Notes: generated by a model from the sequence alone, not told the origin. A stretch of DNA of 64,000 nucleotides from Lachnospiraceae bacterium (GCA_014804385.1 JAAUZW010000033.1:14747-78746); one strand, 5' to 3'; shown: positions 1-9,201, numbered from the stretch's first letter. Numbers and translations are program-made.

Positions 1-606
1 CTTGAGTTCCATCATCAGCTCCAGAATCTGTGCCTGAATGGTCACGTCAAGACCCGTGGTAGGCTCGTCTGCAATCAGAAGCTTGGGCTCGCAGGCAAGA
101 GCGATAGCAATCATCACACGCTGGCGCATACCTCCCGAAAGCTCATGAGGATACTGCTTCAAACGCCGCTCCGGCTCATTGATGCCCACCAATTCTAAAA
201 GCTCCCTGGCACGTTCTTTGGCCGCCTGCTTCGTCTTATCCGTATGCAGTCTGATCACCTCGGTGATCTGAGCACCGATGGTATAGACCGGATTTAGGCC
301 GGTCATGGGATCCTGAAAGATAATGGATATCTCATTGCCGCGGATCTGCCGCAGCTCCTTCTCCGCCATATTCTCGACCTGATGTCCGTTAAAGTTAAGC
401 TGTCCGCCGATCAGTTTGCCCGGACGGGCCGTCAGCCCCATCAGACTATAAGCCATGACGGATTTGCCGGAGCCGCTCTCCCCCACGATCCCGAGGACTT
501 CGCCCTCCTTCAGGTGGATTGACACATCGTTCAGCGCTTTGACCTCCCCTGCGGGAGTAAAAAAAGAAAGCTTTTCATTTTTGATATCTACAAGATATTC
601 TGCCAT
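1..606 (-). CDS. Oligopeptide/dipeptide ABC transporter ATP-binding protein (OppD/DppD type), 3' end cut by window edge
   Basis: The ATP-hydrolysing subunit of a peptide-type ABC importer, acting at the inner face of the membrane. The visible 202 N-terminal residues read MAEYLVDIKNEKLSFF and contain Walker A (GESGSGKS, about residue 41), the Q-loop IFQDPMTGLNP typical of the Opp/Dpp family, the signature LSGGMRQR and Walker B (LLIADEPTTGLD). The H-loop and the C-terminal oligopeptide-binding extension lie beyond position 1. The ATG at 606 lies 10 bases after the tex stop, so the two genes may be cotranscribed. The substrate cannot be told from the ATPase; nickel importers share this family. 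Partial only because of the window edge. Confidence 0.9.
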   Translation of the reverse strand, partial: MAEYLVDIKNEKLSFFTPAGEVKALNDVSIHLKEGEVLGIVGESGSGKSVMAYSLMGLTARPGKLIGGQLNFNGHQVENMAEKELRQIRGNEISIIFQDPMTGLNPVYTIGAQITEVIRLHTDKTKQAAKERARELLELVGINEPERRLKQYPHELSGGMRQRVMIAIALACEPKLLIADEPTTGLDVTIQAQILELMMELK

Positions 607-616
607 CTCTCCATCT

Positions 617-2980
617 TTACTTCAATTTCATAGTGAGACCAATTCTTTTTTTCGCCACATCCACGGTGAGCACCTGCACATCCACCACATCGCCCACGCT
701 GACCGCCTCCAGAGGATGCTTGATATAGCGGTCCGTGATCTGGGAGATGTGAACCAGGCCGTCCTGATGCACGCCGATATCCACGAACACACCGAAGTCG
801 ATCACGTTTCTGACTGTTCCTTTCAGAATCATACCCGGCTTTAAGTCCTTCATATCCAGTACGTCGCTTCGAAGGATCGGCGCCGGCATATCATCTCTGG
901 GATCTCTGGCCGGTTTTTCCAGCTCCGACAGGATATCCATCAAGGTGATTTCCCCGATGCCCAGCTCCTCAGCCAGCTTCTTCTTATCCTTCACCTTCTT
1001 CGCCAGATTGCTGACAGCAGTTTTGCCTTCATTTCCGCTCTGAGAAGATGTGACATCCGTGTCATTTATGTTTGTGTTTCCGCCCAGATTGTCCATACCG
1101 CCCATGGCCGCCGCCAGCGCCTTACCCATAGCGGTGTCTGTGTTGCGGATCACGATCTTTTTCTGGCGTGGTTTCTTCTCCTTCGCCGGAGCTGCCTTCT
1201 GTTTCTGCGCCGCCGACTTCTTCTGGGCCTCCTTCACATCCTCCATGGTCAGGTTCAGCTTCTCCATAAGGTGCTTTGCCGCCTCGTAGGATTCCGGATG
1301 TACGCTGGTGGCATCCAGCGGATTATCCCCATCCGCAATACGCAGGAAACCTGCGCACTGTTCGAACGCCTTTGGTCCCAGCTTGGCCACCTTCAAAAGC
1401 TGCTGCCGGTTGCGGAAGCGCCCGTTCGTCTCCCGATATTCCACGATATTGCGGGCGATCACCTTGGTCACGCCGGAGACATATTCCAAGAGGGATGCGG
1501 AAGCCGTATTCAGATCCACTCCCACCCGGTTCACACTGTCCTCCACCACACCGCCAAGCGCCTCGCTCAGCTTCTTCTGATCCATGTCATGCTGGTACTG
1601 TCCCACGCCGATGGACTTGGGATCGATCTTCACAAGCTCCGCCAGCGGATCCTGCAGTCTTCTGGCGATGGATGCCGCGCTTCTTTGCCCCACATCAAAA
1701 TTCGGGAATTCCTCCGTGGCCAGCTTACTTGCCGAGTAGACGGAAGCCCCCGCCTCGTTGACGATCACATACTGCACCGGCACGTCCAGCTCTTTGATCA
1801 GCTCCACGATCACCTGCTCGGACTCCCGGGAAGCCGTACCGTTTCCCACGGAGATCAGAGAAACATTGTATTTTTTGATCAGCTTTTTCAGCTCCGCTTT
1901 AGACTGCTCTACCTTATTCTGGGGCGCCGTGGGATAGATCACCTTCGTATCCAGGACCTTTCCCGTCTCGTCCACCACCGCCAGCTTACAGCCTGTGCGG
2001 AAAGCCGGATCCCAGCCAAGCACCACCCTGCCGCGGATGGGCGGCTGTAAGAGAAGCTGCTCCAGATTTTTACCAAATACGGAGATTGCGCCATCCTCCG
2101 CCTTTTCGGTGAGATCGTTTCGGATCTCCCGCTCGATGGCCGGGGCGATCAATCTGTCATAGCTGTCAGCAATCACTTCCTCCAAAATCGGAGATGTGAC
2201 AGAGTTGTCATTTATAATCGTCTTTGTCCGAAGGAACTGTAAGACGCGCTCTGTGGGTGCCTCCACCTTCACAGTCAGGAACTTTTCTTTTTCTCCACGG
2301 TTGATGGCAAGCACCCGATGCCCTGCCACCTTGCCGAGGGGCTCCTCGTACTGATAGTACATCTCATAAACGCTCTCGGCCTTCTCATCTTTGGCGGCGC
2401 TTACCAGTTTCCCCTCTTTCATCGTGATATCCCGAATATAGATACGGTAATCCGCCTCGTCGGAGATTCTCTCCGCAATGATATCCTTCGCTCCCTGCAC
2501 CGCTTCCTCCGCCGTCTTGACCGCCTTGGCAGAATCCTCATCCTCGTGGATATACTTTTCCGCCTCCGTCTCGATGGGCTCTGTAGTCTCCTGGGCCAGA
2601 ATGAACTCTGCCAGAGGCTCCAATCCCTTCTCCTTCGCCACACTGGCGCGGGTCTTACGTTTCGGCCGGTAAGGCCTGTAGAGATCCTCCACCACCACCA
2701 TGGTCTGGGCTTCCTCGATCCGGGCGCGCAGCTCGTCGGTAAGCTTGCCCTGCTCCTCTATACTGCTTAAGACCTGTTCTTTCTTCTCCTCCAGATTACG
2801 CAGATAAGTAAGGCGTTCATGGAGATCGCGCAGCACCTCATCGTTCAAAGACCCGGTTGCCTCCTTACGGTAACGGGCGATAAAGGGAATCGTATTGCCC
2901 TCATCGATCAGGGATACTGCCGCCTCCACCTGCCATTTTTCTACTTTCAGTTCCTCTTTTAATTTTAAAATGATATCCAT
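617..2980 (-). CDS. tex: Tex-family RNA-binding transcription accessory protein
   Basis: Tex is a conserved cytoplasmic nucleic-acid-binding protein linked to transcription and RNA turnover. The 787 residues show the Tex N-terminal helical region (start MDIILKLKEELKV), a YqgF/RNase H-like fold around residue 325 (VVLGWDPAFRTGCKLA), helix-hairpin-helix motifs near 490-560 (NTASASLLEYVSG), and a C-terminal S1 domain from about 715 (GMILKGTVRNVIDFGVFVD). Between HhH and S1 lies a roughly 100-residue charged low-complexity linker rich in K, A and Q (about 600-695), longer than in compact Tex proteins of about 720 residues, which explains the length of 787. The start ATG has a GGAG about 15 bases upstream, a weak site. 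Confidence 0.95.
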   Translation of the reverse strand: MDIILKLKEELKVEKWQVEAAVSLIDEGNTIPFIARYRKEATGSLNDEVLRDLHERLTYLRNLEEKKEQVLSSIEEQGKLTDELRARIEEAQTMVVVEDLYRPYRPKRKTRASVAKEKGLEPLAEFILAQETTEPIETEAEKYIHEDEDSAKAVKTAEEAVQGAKDIIAERISDEADYRIYIRDITMKEGKLVSAAKDEKAESVYEMYYQYEEPLGKVAGHRVLAINRGEKEKFLTVKVEAPTERVLQFLRTKTIINDNSVTSPILEEVIADSYDRLIAPAIEREIRNDLTEKAEDGAISVFGKNLEQLLLQPPIRGRVVLGWDPAFRTGCKLAVVDETGKVLDTKVIYPTAPQNKVEQSKAELKKLIKKYNVSLISVGNGTASRESEQVIVELIKELDVPVQYVIVNEAGASVYSASKLATEEFPNFDVGQRSAASIARRLQDPLAELVKIDPKSIGVGQYQHDMDQKKLSEALGGVVEDSVNRVGVDLNTASASLLEYVSGVTKVIARNIVEYRETNGRFRNRQQLLKVAKLGPKAFEQCAGFLRIADGDNPLDATSVHPESYEAAKHLMEKLNLTMEDVKEAQKKSAAQKQKAAPAKEKKPRQKKIVIRNTDTAMGKALAAAMGGMDNLGGNTNINDTDVTSSQSGNEGKTAVSNLAKKVKDKKKLAEELGIGEITLMDILSELEKPARDPRDDMPAPILRSDVLDMKDLKPGMILKGTVRNVIDFGVFVDIGVHQDGLVHISQITDRYIKHPLEAVSVGDVVDVQVLTVDVAKKRIGLTMKLK

Positions 2981-3057
2981 GGTTCTGTTTTTACTCCACT
3001 TCGTCTTTATTCTTCAATGTGTGAAAATTTTATGTGCCCCGAGGCACTAACATTTTT

Positions 3058-3063
3058 ATTATA
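3058..3063 (-). promoter_or_regulatory. Possible -10 box of the tex promoter
   Basis: On the minus strand this reads TATAAT, a perfect -10 hexamer about 78 bases before the tex start. No convincing -35 box lies 16-18 bases further upstream, so it may be a weak or activator-dependent promoter, or chance in an AT-rich gap. Confidence 0.35.
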
Positions 3064-3213
3064 CTGGTTTTTCTCAAACTTCGCCACAGGAAATGCTCAG
3101 ATTTAGAAAGAAAAATGTTTCCTCGCGCTTGCAGACTATGGTTTTTTTTGAAAAAATATGCTACACTATCAATATCTATATATTCATATGATATAAGAAA
3201 TGAGGCAGGTACT

Positions 3214-3666
3214 ATGGACTATCAACCGCAAAACCCGCAAGGCGGCCCGAACGGCTATCCGCCTTATCCGCCCTATGGTGCACCCCTGCAGCCGTACCTC
3301 GGGAAGCCCAAGGGCGACAGCATGGCAACCGCATCCATGATCCTTGGCATCATCACACTGGCAAGTATGTTGATCCTTCAGATTTCTATCCCCTTTGTAC
3401 TGGGCGGCACAGGCATTATTCTGGCCATCCTGTCAAGAGGCAGTGCGAAGCGTCTGGCGGGCAAAGCAAAAGCCGGCCTGATCTGTTGTATCGTGGGTCT
3501 GTCACTGGATATCGTGTTGTGCGTATCTGCGGTCTGTCTTGTATTTGCCCTTCCTCACCTCTCACCGGAATTGAAGGAAGAGGTGAATAAAGCCTGTGAA
3601 GAGCAGTACGGCGTCTCCTACGATGAGATGATGGAAGAATTTTATGAAATGTTTGACATGGAATGA
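3214..3666 (+). CDS. DUF4190-type small membrane protein
   Basis: A 150-residue protein of unknown role. It opens with a proline/glycine/tyrosine-rich cytoplasmic tail (MDYQPQNPQGGPNGYPPYPP), then two hydrophobic segments (about 45-75 and 85-115) joined by a short loop with SRGSAKRLAGKAKAG, then an acidic C-terminus. This two-helix plan with the repeated small-residue motif matches DUF4190 proteins of Firmicutes. The ATG at 3214 is chosen because the proline-rich start is the family start and GAGGCAGGT precedes it; an in-frame start further upstream would add 60 residues without support. It is the first of three co-directional genes. Possible membrane-stress or envelope role is inference only. 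Confidence 0.8.
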   Translation: MDYQPQNPQGGPNGYPPYPPYGAPLQPYLGKPKGDSMATASMILGIITLASMLILQISIPFVLGGTGIILAILSRGSAKRLAGKAKAGLICCIVGLSLDIVLCVSAVCLVFALPHLSPELKEEVNKACEEQYGVSYDEMMEEFYEMFDME

Positions 3667-3715
3667 TATAGCATAGATATCAAATCAAGAGAAAAGAGAA
3701 AGGCAAGGTGATCTT

Positions 3716-4312
3716 ATGATGATTTCTCCTATTATGGGAACCTCATATTACAATCCTTATACAGTTTACCCCGGATCCTCCGCATCCGCATCCGCTTTTG
3801 CTGACCGCGAACAGACCCAGGCTGCCGGCGAAACAGAGACTGCCGCACAGGGTATGCCCGGCACTTCCGGTGAAACAGAAGGATCACGAGCCGTTGTTAT
3901 CAAAAATCCCGGCGAATCCACCGAGAAACAGGCGGGCAGGAAGTCTTCTCCCGCAGAGTGTGAGACCTGTAAGAACCGTAAATATCAGGACGGCTCCGAC
4001 GAGGGTGACGTGTCCTTCAAGGCTGCGGCCCATATCGATCCGAAGTCTGCAGCGGCTCGTGTCAGAAGCCACGAGCAGGAGCATGTGAACAATGCTTACC
4101 AGAAGGCGGCCGAAAAAAACGGCAAAGTCGTATCCTGCAATGTGTCTATCCACACCGCGATCTGTCCGGAGTGCGGGCGCACCTATGTTTCGGGCGGCAC
4201 CACTGCCACACAGATCAAGTATTTTAACGAAGACAATCCTTATCAGAAGGAATTGAAGGCTTCTGACGCCGTCAATAAATACCGGGGCATGAACTATGAT
4301 GAAGCAGTTTAA
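3716..4312 (+). CDS. Putative zinc metalloprotease-like protein with HEXXH motif (SprA-related family)
   Basis: A 198-residue protein without signal peptide or membrane segment. The N-terminal 90 residues are Ser/Thr/Glu-rich and probably disordered. Then comes CETCKNRKYQDGSDEGDVSF, a block AAHIDPKSAAARVRSHEQEHV that contains HEQEH, a match to the HEXXH zinc-metallopeptidase motif, and a second Cys pair in AICPECGRTYVSGG. The layout (Cys-rich entry, R-S-H-E-x-E-H, then ECG) resembles the SprA-related putative metalloprotease family described by sequence in several phyla. Activity is not shown. The gene overlaps the next one by 17 bases, so their translation is probably coupled. Confidence 0.65.
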   Translation: MMISPIMGTSYYNPYTVYPGSSASASAFADREQTQAAGETETAAQGMPGTSGETEGSRAVVIKNPGESTEKQAGRKSSPAECETCKNRKYQDGSDEGDVSFKAAAHIDPKSAAARVRSHEQEHVNNAYQKAAEKNGKVVSCNVSIHTAICPECGRTYVSGGTTATQIKYFNEDNPYQKELKASDAVNKYRGMNYDEAV

Positions 4313-5084
4313 GTCCTCCGCAGAATTGAAGGCCTCCGCCAGAGAACATCTGCTCGGCCACTACGGTACAGCAATCGGAGCCTATGTGATCCTTGCCCTC
4401 CTGCTTGGCACAGTATCGATGGCAGTGACCCTTCTTGTGGATCTTCAGACTGTGATCGGCACAGTGATCTACTATGCTATCATGTTTTTAGTATCTGTCC
4501 TGGCGGGTCTGTTCACCTCAGGCTCCTGCTATCTCTATTTAAAGATCATCTGCGGACGACCGGTCAGCGTGGGAGACATGTTCTACGGCTTCCAGCTCTG
4601 TCCCGATAAGGCCATCGTGATTCAGGCATGGATCTCGCTCATCACTTATCTGGCCAATCTGCCGCAGATCATCCTGAATTACAAGATTAACGTGTATACC
4701 GTCAGCTATCAGAATGACTTGCTTTTTTCTCCCGTGGCGCCTCCTCAGATCCAAATGGACAAAATACTGGATCTCATGCTGCCTTACTCCCTCTCCCTGA
4801 TCTTGTCAGGAGTGGTTTCAGTCATGCTGGCACTCTTCTATGCGCAGGCTTTTTATCTGCTCCATGACTTTCCGCAGTACACGGCAAAGGAGCTGTTAAA
4901 AAAGAGCCGTCGGCTCATGGTACACCACAAGGGCAGGCTCTTTTATCTCTATGTGAGTTTTATTCCGCTCATGCTTTTGGGATTTCTCTCCTTCGGACTT
5001 GCACTGTTATGGGTACTTCCCTACATGGCTGCCACGCAGGCTGCATTCTTTCTGGATCTGATCCAAAATAATACTGAAGCATAA
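4296..5084 (+). CDS. DUF975 family integral membrane protein
   Basis: A 262-residue polytopic membrane protein. The start MMKQFKSSAELKASAREHLLG is the typical DUF975 opening (short Lys/Arg amphipathic segment followed by the first hydrophobic span). About six hydrophobic segments follow, ending in GLALLWVLPYMAATQAAFFLDL, the conserved C-terminal pattern where DUF975 proteins have LWVxPY. The function of the family is unknown. The start overlaps the end of the metalloprotease-like gene, indicating coupled translation. A strong hairpin terminator follows the stop. Confidence 0.85.
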   Translation: MMKQFKSSAELKASAREHLLGHYGTAIGAYVILALLLGTVSMAVTLLVDLQTVIGTVIYYAIMFLVSVLAGLFTSGSCYLYLKIICGRPVSVGDMFYGFQLCPDKAIVIQAWISLITYLANLPQIILNYKINVYTVSYQNDLLFSPVAPPQIQMDKILDLMLPYSLSLILSGVVSVMLALFYAQAFYLLHDFPQYTAKELLKKSRRLMVHHKGRLFYLYVSFIPLMLLGFLSFGLALLWVLPYMAATQAAFFLDLIQNNTEA

Positions 5085-5115
5085 GCAGACTCGGTTTGCT
5101 GTTGCTCGTCATAAG

Positions 5116-5166
5116 AATGACAGTGTATCCATCCATGCAAGCATGATGTTTACACTGTCATTTTTC
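5116..5166 (+). terminator. Bidirectional intrinsic terminator between DUF975 gene and prfB
   Basis: AATGACAGTGTA (5116-5127) pairs with TACACTGTCATT (5151-5162), a perfect 12-base stem followed by TTTTT on the plus strand. The 23-base loop contains a second small palindrome, CATGCAAGCATG (5134-5145). It closes the plus-strand unit and lies 10 bases from the prfB stop, so it can serve both convergent genes. Confidence 0.85.
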
Positions 5167-5175
5167 TGACTCTGC

Positions 5176-6286
5176 TTATGCGCGCACATTGATCCACTTC
5201 AGATACGCATTGATAAAGGGATCGATCGCGCCGTCCATCACCGCATCCACATTGCCGGACTCCTCATTTGTCCGATGGTCCTTCACCATTGTATAGGGCT
5301 GCATGACATAAGAACGGATCTGATTGCCCCAGCCGATCTCCTTCACGTCACCGCGGATGTCCGACAGCTTCTCCGCATTCTCCTCCTGCTTCAGCATATA
5401 GAGCTTCGCCTTCAGCATCTGCATCGCTTTATCCTTATTCTGGAACTGGCTGCGCTCATTCTGGCAGGTCACCACGATTCCCGTGGGGAAATGGGTGATA
5501 CGGATAGCCGAGGAGGTCTTATTGATATGCTGTCCGCCCGCACCGCTGCTTCGGTAGGTGTCTATCCGGATATCCTCGTCCCGGACTTCCACATCCACAT
5601 CTTCCTCAATATCCGGCATCACATCCAGAGACACAAAAGAAGTCTGCCGCTTGCCCTGTGCGTTGAAAGGAGAAATCCGCACCAGCCGGTGCACTCCCTT
5701 CTCCGATTTCAGATAGCCGTAGGCATTCTCCCCATTGATCTGGAAGGTCACGGACTTAATTCCTGCCTCGTCACCGTCCAGATAGTCGATCACCTCCAGG
5801 GAAAAGCCCTTGCGCTCCGCCCATCTGGTGTACATGCGGTAGAGCATACTGCACCAGTCGCAGCTCTCCGTGCCGCCTGCGCCCGCATTTAATTTTAAGA
5901 TTGCATTGTTTCTGTCATACTCCCCGGAAAGAAGGGTACTGATCCTAATGTTCTCAAAGGTCTCCTTAAAGGAAGTCAGCTCCTCCTCGATATCCGGAAT
6001 GATCGCAGGATCGTTATCCTCGTAGCCCAGCTCGATCAGGGTGAGGATATCCTCATACTGGCCGGAGAGCCCGTCCATCGTCTCCACGATATCCTTAAGG
6101 CCCTTCGCCTCGCGCATCTTTTGATTGGATTTCTCGGGGTCATCCCAGAAATCCGGAGCCTGCATTTCCATGTCAAGCTCTTCGATCCGCTTCACTTTAT
6201 CTGCTAAGTTAAAGTGAATCCCTCACTTCCGCCAGGGGGCTTTCGTATGCCAAAAGCTCCGATTTCATATTATCTAACTCTACCAC
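5176..6286 (-). CDS. prfB: Peptide chain release factor 2 (RF2), expressed by programmed +1 frameshift
   Basis: RF2 ends translation at UGA and UAA. The main frame carries the RF2 anticodon-like SPF tripeptide (RLVRISPFNAQGKR) and the GGQ catalytic motif (SSGAGGQHINKTSS). It lacks a proper start. Upstream, a GTG at 6286 preceded by GAAGGTGA opens a 25-codon leader (VVELDNMKSELLAYE and on to RDSL) that ends in CTT-TAA at 6214-6209. Shifting +1 at CTT continues as NLADKVKRIEELDMEM, the usual RF2 sequence. The joined product is 369 residues, the normal RF2 length. The stop at the shift site is UAA rather than the usual UGA. Coordinates span both parts. Confidence 0.95.
6208..6223 (-). promoter_or_regulatory. 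prfB programmed +1 frameshift signal
   Basis: On the minus strand AGGGA (6223-6219, internal Shine-Dalgarno-like) is followed after four bases by the slippery codon CTT (6214-6212), stop TAA (6211-6209) and C (6208). Layout and codon position 25-26 match the known RF2 autoregulatory site. Here the in-frame stop is TAA, which RF1 also reads. Confidence 0.85.
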
Positions 6287-6332
6287 CTAACGTCACCTTC
6301 TTTCCTAATACCTTTTGTATACATCTCCACGG

Positions 6333-6361
6333 TTATCAATATCAATCACAAAAACAATCAA
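6333..6361 (-). promoter_or_regulatory. Probable prfB promoter
   Basis: Minus strand TTGATT (6361-6356), 17-base spacer, TGATAA (6338-6333); about 47 bases before the prfB GTG. Confidence 0.45.
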
Positions 6362-6476
6362 CCTTTTTTGCTTTCTTTTTGATGATTCTTTCTTTATTGC
6401 TCATATTGCAACCGCCTTTCTAATTCGTCTGATACATATAATATACTCCAGACAGGAAAATATTGCACCGTTTTCC

Positions 6477-9041
6477 CTATTTTCTCCCGCAGCACTGCTT
6501 ATACTTCTTGCCGCTCCCGCAAGGGCAGGGATCGTTGGGATATACCTTCGCCTCCACACGCTTTTTAGGGCCTTTCTGGATGGTGTCATCCTTGTTGGTG
6601 CCGGTCACCTTGGCGACCTGCTCTCTCTCCACCTTCTGCTCAATACGCACACGGAAGAGAAGACGCACAGTCTCTTCCTTAATGTTCTGTGTCATCTCAT
6701 CGAACATATCGTAACCGTTCAGCTTGTATTCCACCAACGGATCCTTTTGACCGTAAGCCTGCAGGCCCGCTCCCTGGCGAAGCTGATCCATATCGTCGAT
6801 ATGATCCATCCATTTTCTGTCTATCACCTTAAGAAGAATCACACGCTCAATCTCGCGAATCGCCTCAGGCTCCGGAAACTCTGCTTCCTTGCTCTCATAA
6901 AGCTTGACAGCCTCCTCTTTCAACTGCTGCTTTAAGCTGTTTTTCTTAGGTTTTAAGACTCTGGAAGCATCCAAAGGTCTCAAAGGGATCGTAGGAAGCA
7001 GCAACGTATTCAGTTCATTGTAATCCCACTCCTCGAAATCAGTGTCATCTCCGATGCAGATATCCACACAATTCTCCGTGATATCCGTGATCATCTTATA
7101 GATCGCATCCCGCATGCTCTCACCGTCCAGAACACGGCGTCTCTCCTCGTAGATGATCTCTCTCTGCTCGTTCATGACCTGATCGTATTCTAACAGGCTC
7201 TTTCTGATACCGAAGTTATTATTCTCGATCTTCTTCTGTGCTGTTTCAATGGCTTTCGTCAACGCACTATGCTCGATCTCCTGTCCCTCCGGGATACCCA
7301 GCGCATTAAACATGGTGATCATACGGTCTGAGCCGAACAATCTCATCAGATCGTCCTCCAGAGAGATAAAGAACTTGGATTCACCGGGATCCCCTTGACG
7401 ACCGCTTCGACCACGCAGCTGGTTATCGATACGTCTGGACTCATGGCGCTCCGTGCCGATGATCATAAGACCGCCTGCCGCTCTCGCCTCCTCATCCAGT
7501 TTGATATCTGTACCACGGCCCGCCATATTGGTGGCAATGGTCACCGCCCCGTGGATACCGGCGTCTGCTACGATCTCCGCCTCCAGCTCATGGAATTTGG
7601 CGTTCAACACCTTATGCTCCAGACCATTTCTCTTAAAGATGGCACTGAGTTCCTCCGAGGCGTCGATATTGATCGTACCCACCAGCACAGGTTGTCCCTT
7701 GGCGTGAGCCTCCTGCACAGCATGGAGAATCGCGGTCAATTTTTCCTTTCGGGTCTTGTACACAGCGTCCTGATGGTCTACGCGGGCAATAGGCTTGTTG
7801 GTAGGAATGGACACCACGTCCATGCCGTAGATCTCCCGGAACTCCTTCTCCTCCGTGAGCGCCGTACCTGTCATACCCGCCTTTTTCTCAAATTTATTAA
7901 AAAAGTTCTGGAAAGTGATGGTGGCAAGGGTCTTACTCTCCCGCTTTACCTTCACATGCTCCTTTGCCTCGATCGCCTGATGCAGACCGTCGGAATAGCG
8001 GCGTCCCGGCATGATACGACCGGTAAACTCGTCCACGATCAGAACCTGATCGTCGTTTACCACATAATCCTGATCCCGGAACATCAGATTGTGTGCGCGG
8101 AGCGCCAGAATGATATTGTGCTGGATCTCAATATTCTCCGGATCCGCCAGATTCTCGATCTGAAAGAAACGTTCCACCTTGGAGACACCTTGCGCTGTCA
8201 GGTTTACCACCTTGTCCTTCTCATTTACAATGAAGTCTCCGGTTTCTTCCCGTTCTATACCCATGATAGCGTCCATCTTGGACAACTCCTCCATGTCTTC
8301 ACCACGGGTAAGCTGTTTCGCCAGAATATCGCAGGCTTCATAGAGTTTCGTGGACTTGCCGCTCTGACCGGATATGATCAGAGGCGTTCTGGCCTCATCG
8401 ATCAACACTGAGTCCACCTCATCGATGATCGCGTAGTGCAGACTCCGAAGCACAAGCTGCTCTTTGTAAATAACCATATTGTCACGCAGATAATCAAACC
8501 CCAGCTCGTTGTTCGTCACATAGGTGATATCGCAGTTATAGGCCTCCCGGCGCTCCTCAGGCTTCATATCGTTTAAGACACAGCCCACCTTCAGCCCCAG
8601 GAACTCATGTACCTGTCCCATCCACTCCGCGTCACGCTTCGCCAGATAGTCATTGACCGTGACCACATGCACGCCCTTACCCTCCAGCGCATTCAAATAA
8701 GCAGGCAGAAGACAGGTCTGGGTCTTACCTTCACCGGTTCTCATCTCTGCAATCCGTCCCTGATGCAGAACAATGCCGCCGATCAGCTGCACCCTGTAAT
8801 GCTCCGTATTCAGGATCCTCCTGGCCGCCTCCCTGACAAGGGCATAGGCCTCCGGCAGAATGTCATCCAGTGTTTCTCCCTCAGCGAGCCTTTTCTTAAA
8901 CTCCTTCGTCTTATCGCGCATCTGCTCGTCCGTCATCTCCATCATCTGGGGCCGCATGCCCTCGATCCGATCCACCAGACCGTTTATGCGCTTGATCTCC
9001 CGCTCACTGTGGGTTCCAAATATTTTTTGTACTACACTCAT
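6477..9041 (-). CDS. secA: Preprotein translocase ATPase SecA
   Basis: SecA drives post-translational export through SecYEG. The 854 residues hold Walker A (MRTGEGKTQT, near 103), the DEAD-box variant DEVDSVLIDEARTPLI (near 208), the preprotein cross-linking region, helicase motif VGTINIDASEELS, TNMAGRGTDIKLDEEA and QLRGRSGRQGDPGESKFF, and the C-terminal zinc finger CPCGSGKKYKQCCG that binds SecB-like partners or phospholipid. Length fits full SecA1; nothing is missing. The ATG at 9041 has GAGGAAA just upstream. The gene stands alone, separated from prfB downstream by about 190 bases in which the prfB promoter lies. Confidence 0.98.
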   Translation of the reverse strand: MSVVQKIFGTHSEREIKRINGLVDRIEGMRPQMMEMTDEQMRDKTKEFKKRLAEGETLDDILPEAYALVREAARRILNTEHYRVQLIGGIVLHQGRIAEMRTGEGKTQTCLLPAYLNALEGKGVHVVTVNDYLAKRDAEWMGQVHEFLGLKVGCVLNDMKPEERREAYNCDITYVTNNELGFDYLRDNMVIYKEQLVLRSLHYAIIDEVDSVLIDEARTPLIISGQSGKSTKLYEACDILAKQLTRGEDMEELSKMDAIMGIEREETGDFIVNEKDKVVNLTAQGVSKVERFFQIENLADPENIEIQHNIILALRAHNLMFRDQDYVVNDDQVLIVDEFTGRIMPGRRYSDGLHQAIEAKEHVKVKRESKTLATITFQNFFNKFEKKAGMTGTALTEEKEFREIYGMDVVSIPTNKPIARVDHQDAVYKTRKEKLTAILHAVQEAHAKGQPVLVGTINIDASEELSAIFKRNGLEHKVLNAKFHELEAEIVADAGIHGAVTIATNMAGRGTDIKLDEEARAAGGLMIIGTERHESRRIDNQLRGRSGRQGDPGESKFFISLEDDLMRLFGSDRMITMFNALGIPEGQEIEHSALTKAIETAQKKIENNNFGIRKSLLEYDQVMNEQREIIYEERRRVLDGESMRDAIYKMITDITENCVDICIGDDTDFEEWDYNELNTLLLPTIPLRPLDASRVLKPKKNSLKQQLKEEAVKLYESKEAEFPEPEAIREIERVILLKVIDRKWMDHIDDMDQLRQGAGLQAYGQKDPLVEYKLNGYDMFDEMTQNIKEETVRLLFRVRIEQKVEREQVAKVTGTNKDDTIQKGPKKRVEAKVYPNDPCPCGSGKKYKQCCGRK

Positions 9042-9119
9042 ATTTTCCTCGTTCCCATACGCCCGTTCTAAAGGCGCACACCTTTCCTTCCATAAATCCC
9101 CATCATATCAAAACACTAA

Positions 9120-9148
9120 ACTATATTCTAGCAGATACAGTGGGTAAA
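9120..9148 (-). promoter_or_regulatory. Possible secA promoter
   Basis: Minus strand TTTACC (9148-9143), 17-base spacer, TATAGT (9125-9120), about 79 bases before the secA ATG. The -35 box matches the consensus poorly. Confidence 0.4.
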
Positions 9149-9156
9149 TTCAACCC

Positions 9157-9194
9157 AAAACCGAGTGCACGGGCACGTGGCCCGCACACTCGGT
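9157..9194 (-). terminator. Terminator of the ptb-buk-galactosidase operon
   Basis: ACCGAGTGCACGGGC (9160-9174) pairs with GCCCGCACACTCGGT (9180-9194) with two mismatched positions around a five-base loop. On the minus strand the stem is followed by TTTT (9160-9157). It starts eight bases after the galactosidase stop. Confidence 0.75.
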
Positions 9195-9201
9195 CTTTTA
9201 T

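Noticed and set aside
1271..2050. Long plus-strand reading frames opposite tex
   Set aside because: They lack family motifs and ribosome sites and read as the antisense of the well-supported tex gene in GC-rich DNA.
6315..6935. Plus-strand frame across the prfB-secA gap
   Set aside because: Mostly antisense to the secA end; the gap itself is better explained by the prfB promoter.
7395..8411. 338-codon plus-strand frame opposite secA
   Set aside because: Antisense shadow of secA; composition is His/Leu/Gln-heavy with no recognisable domain.
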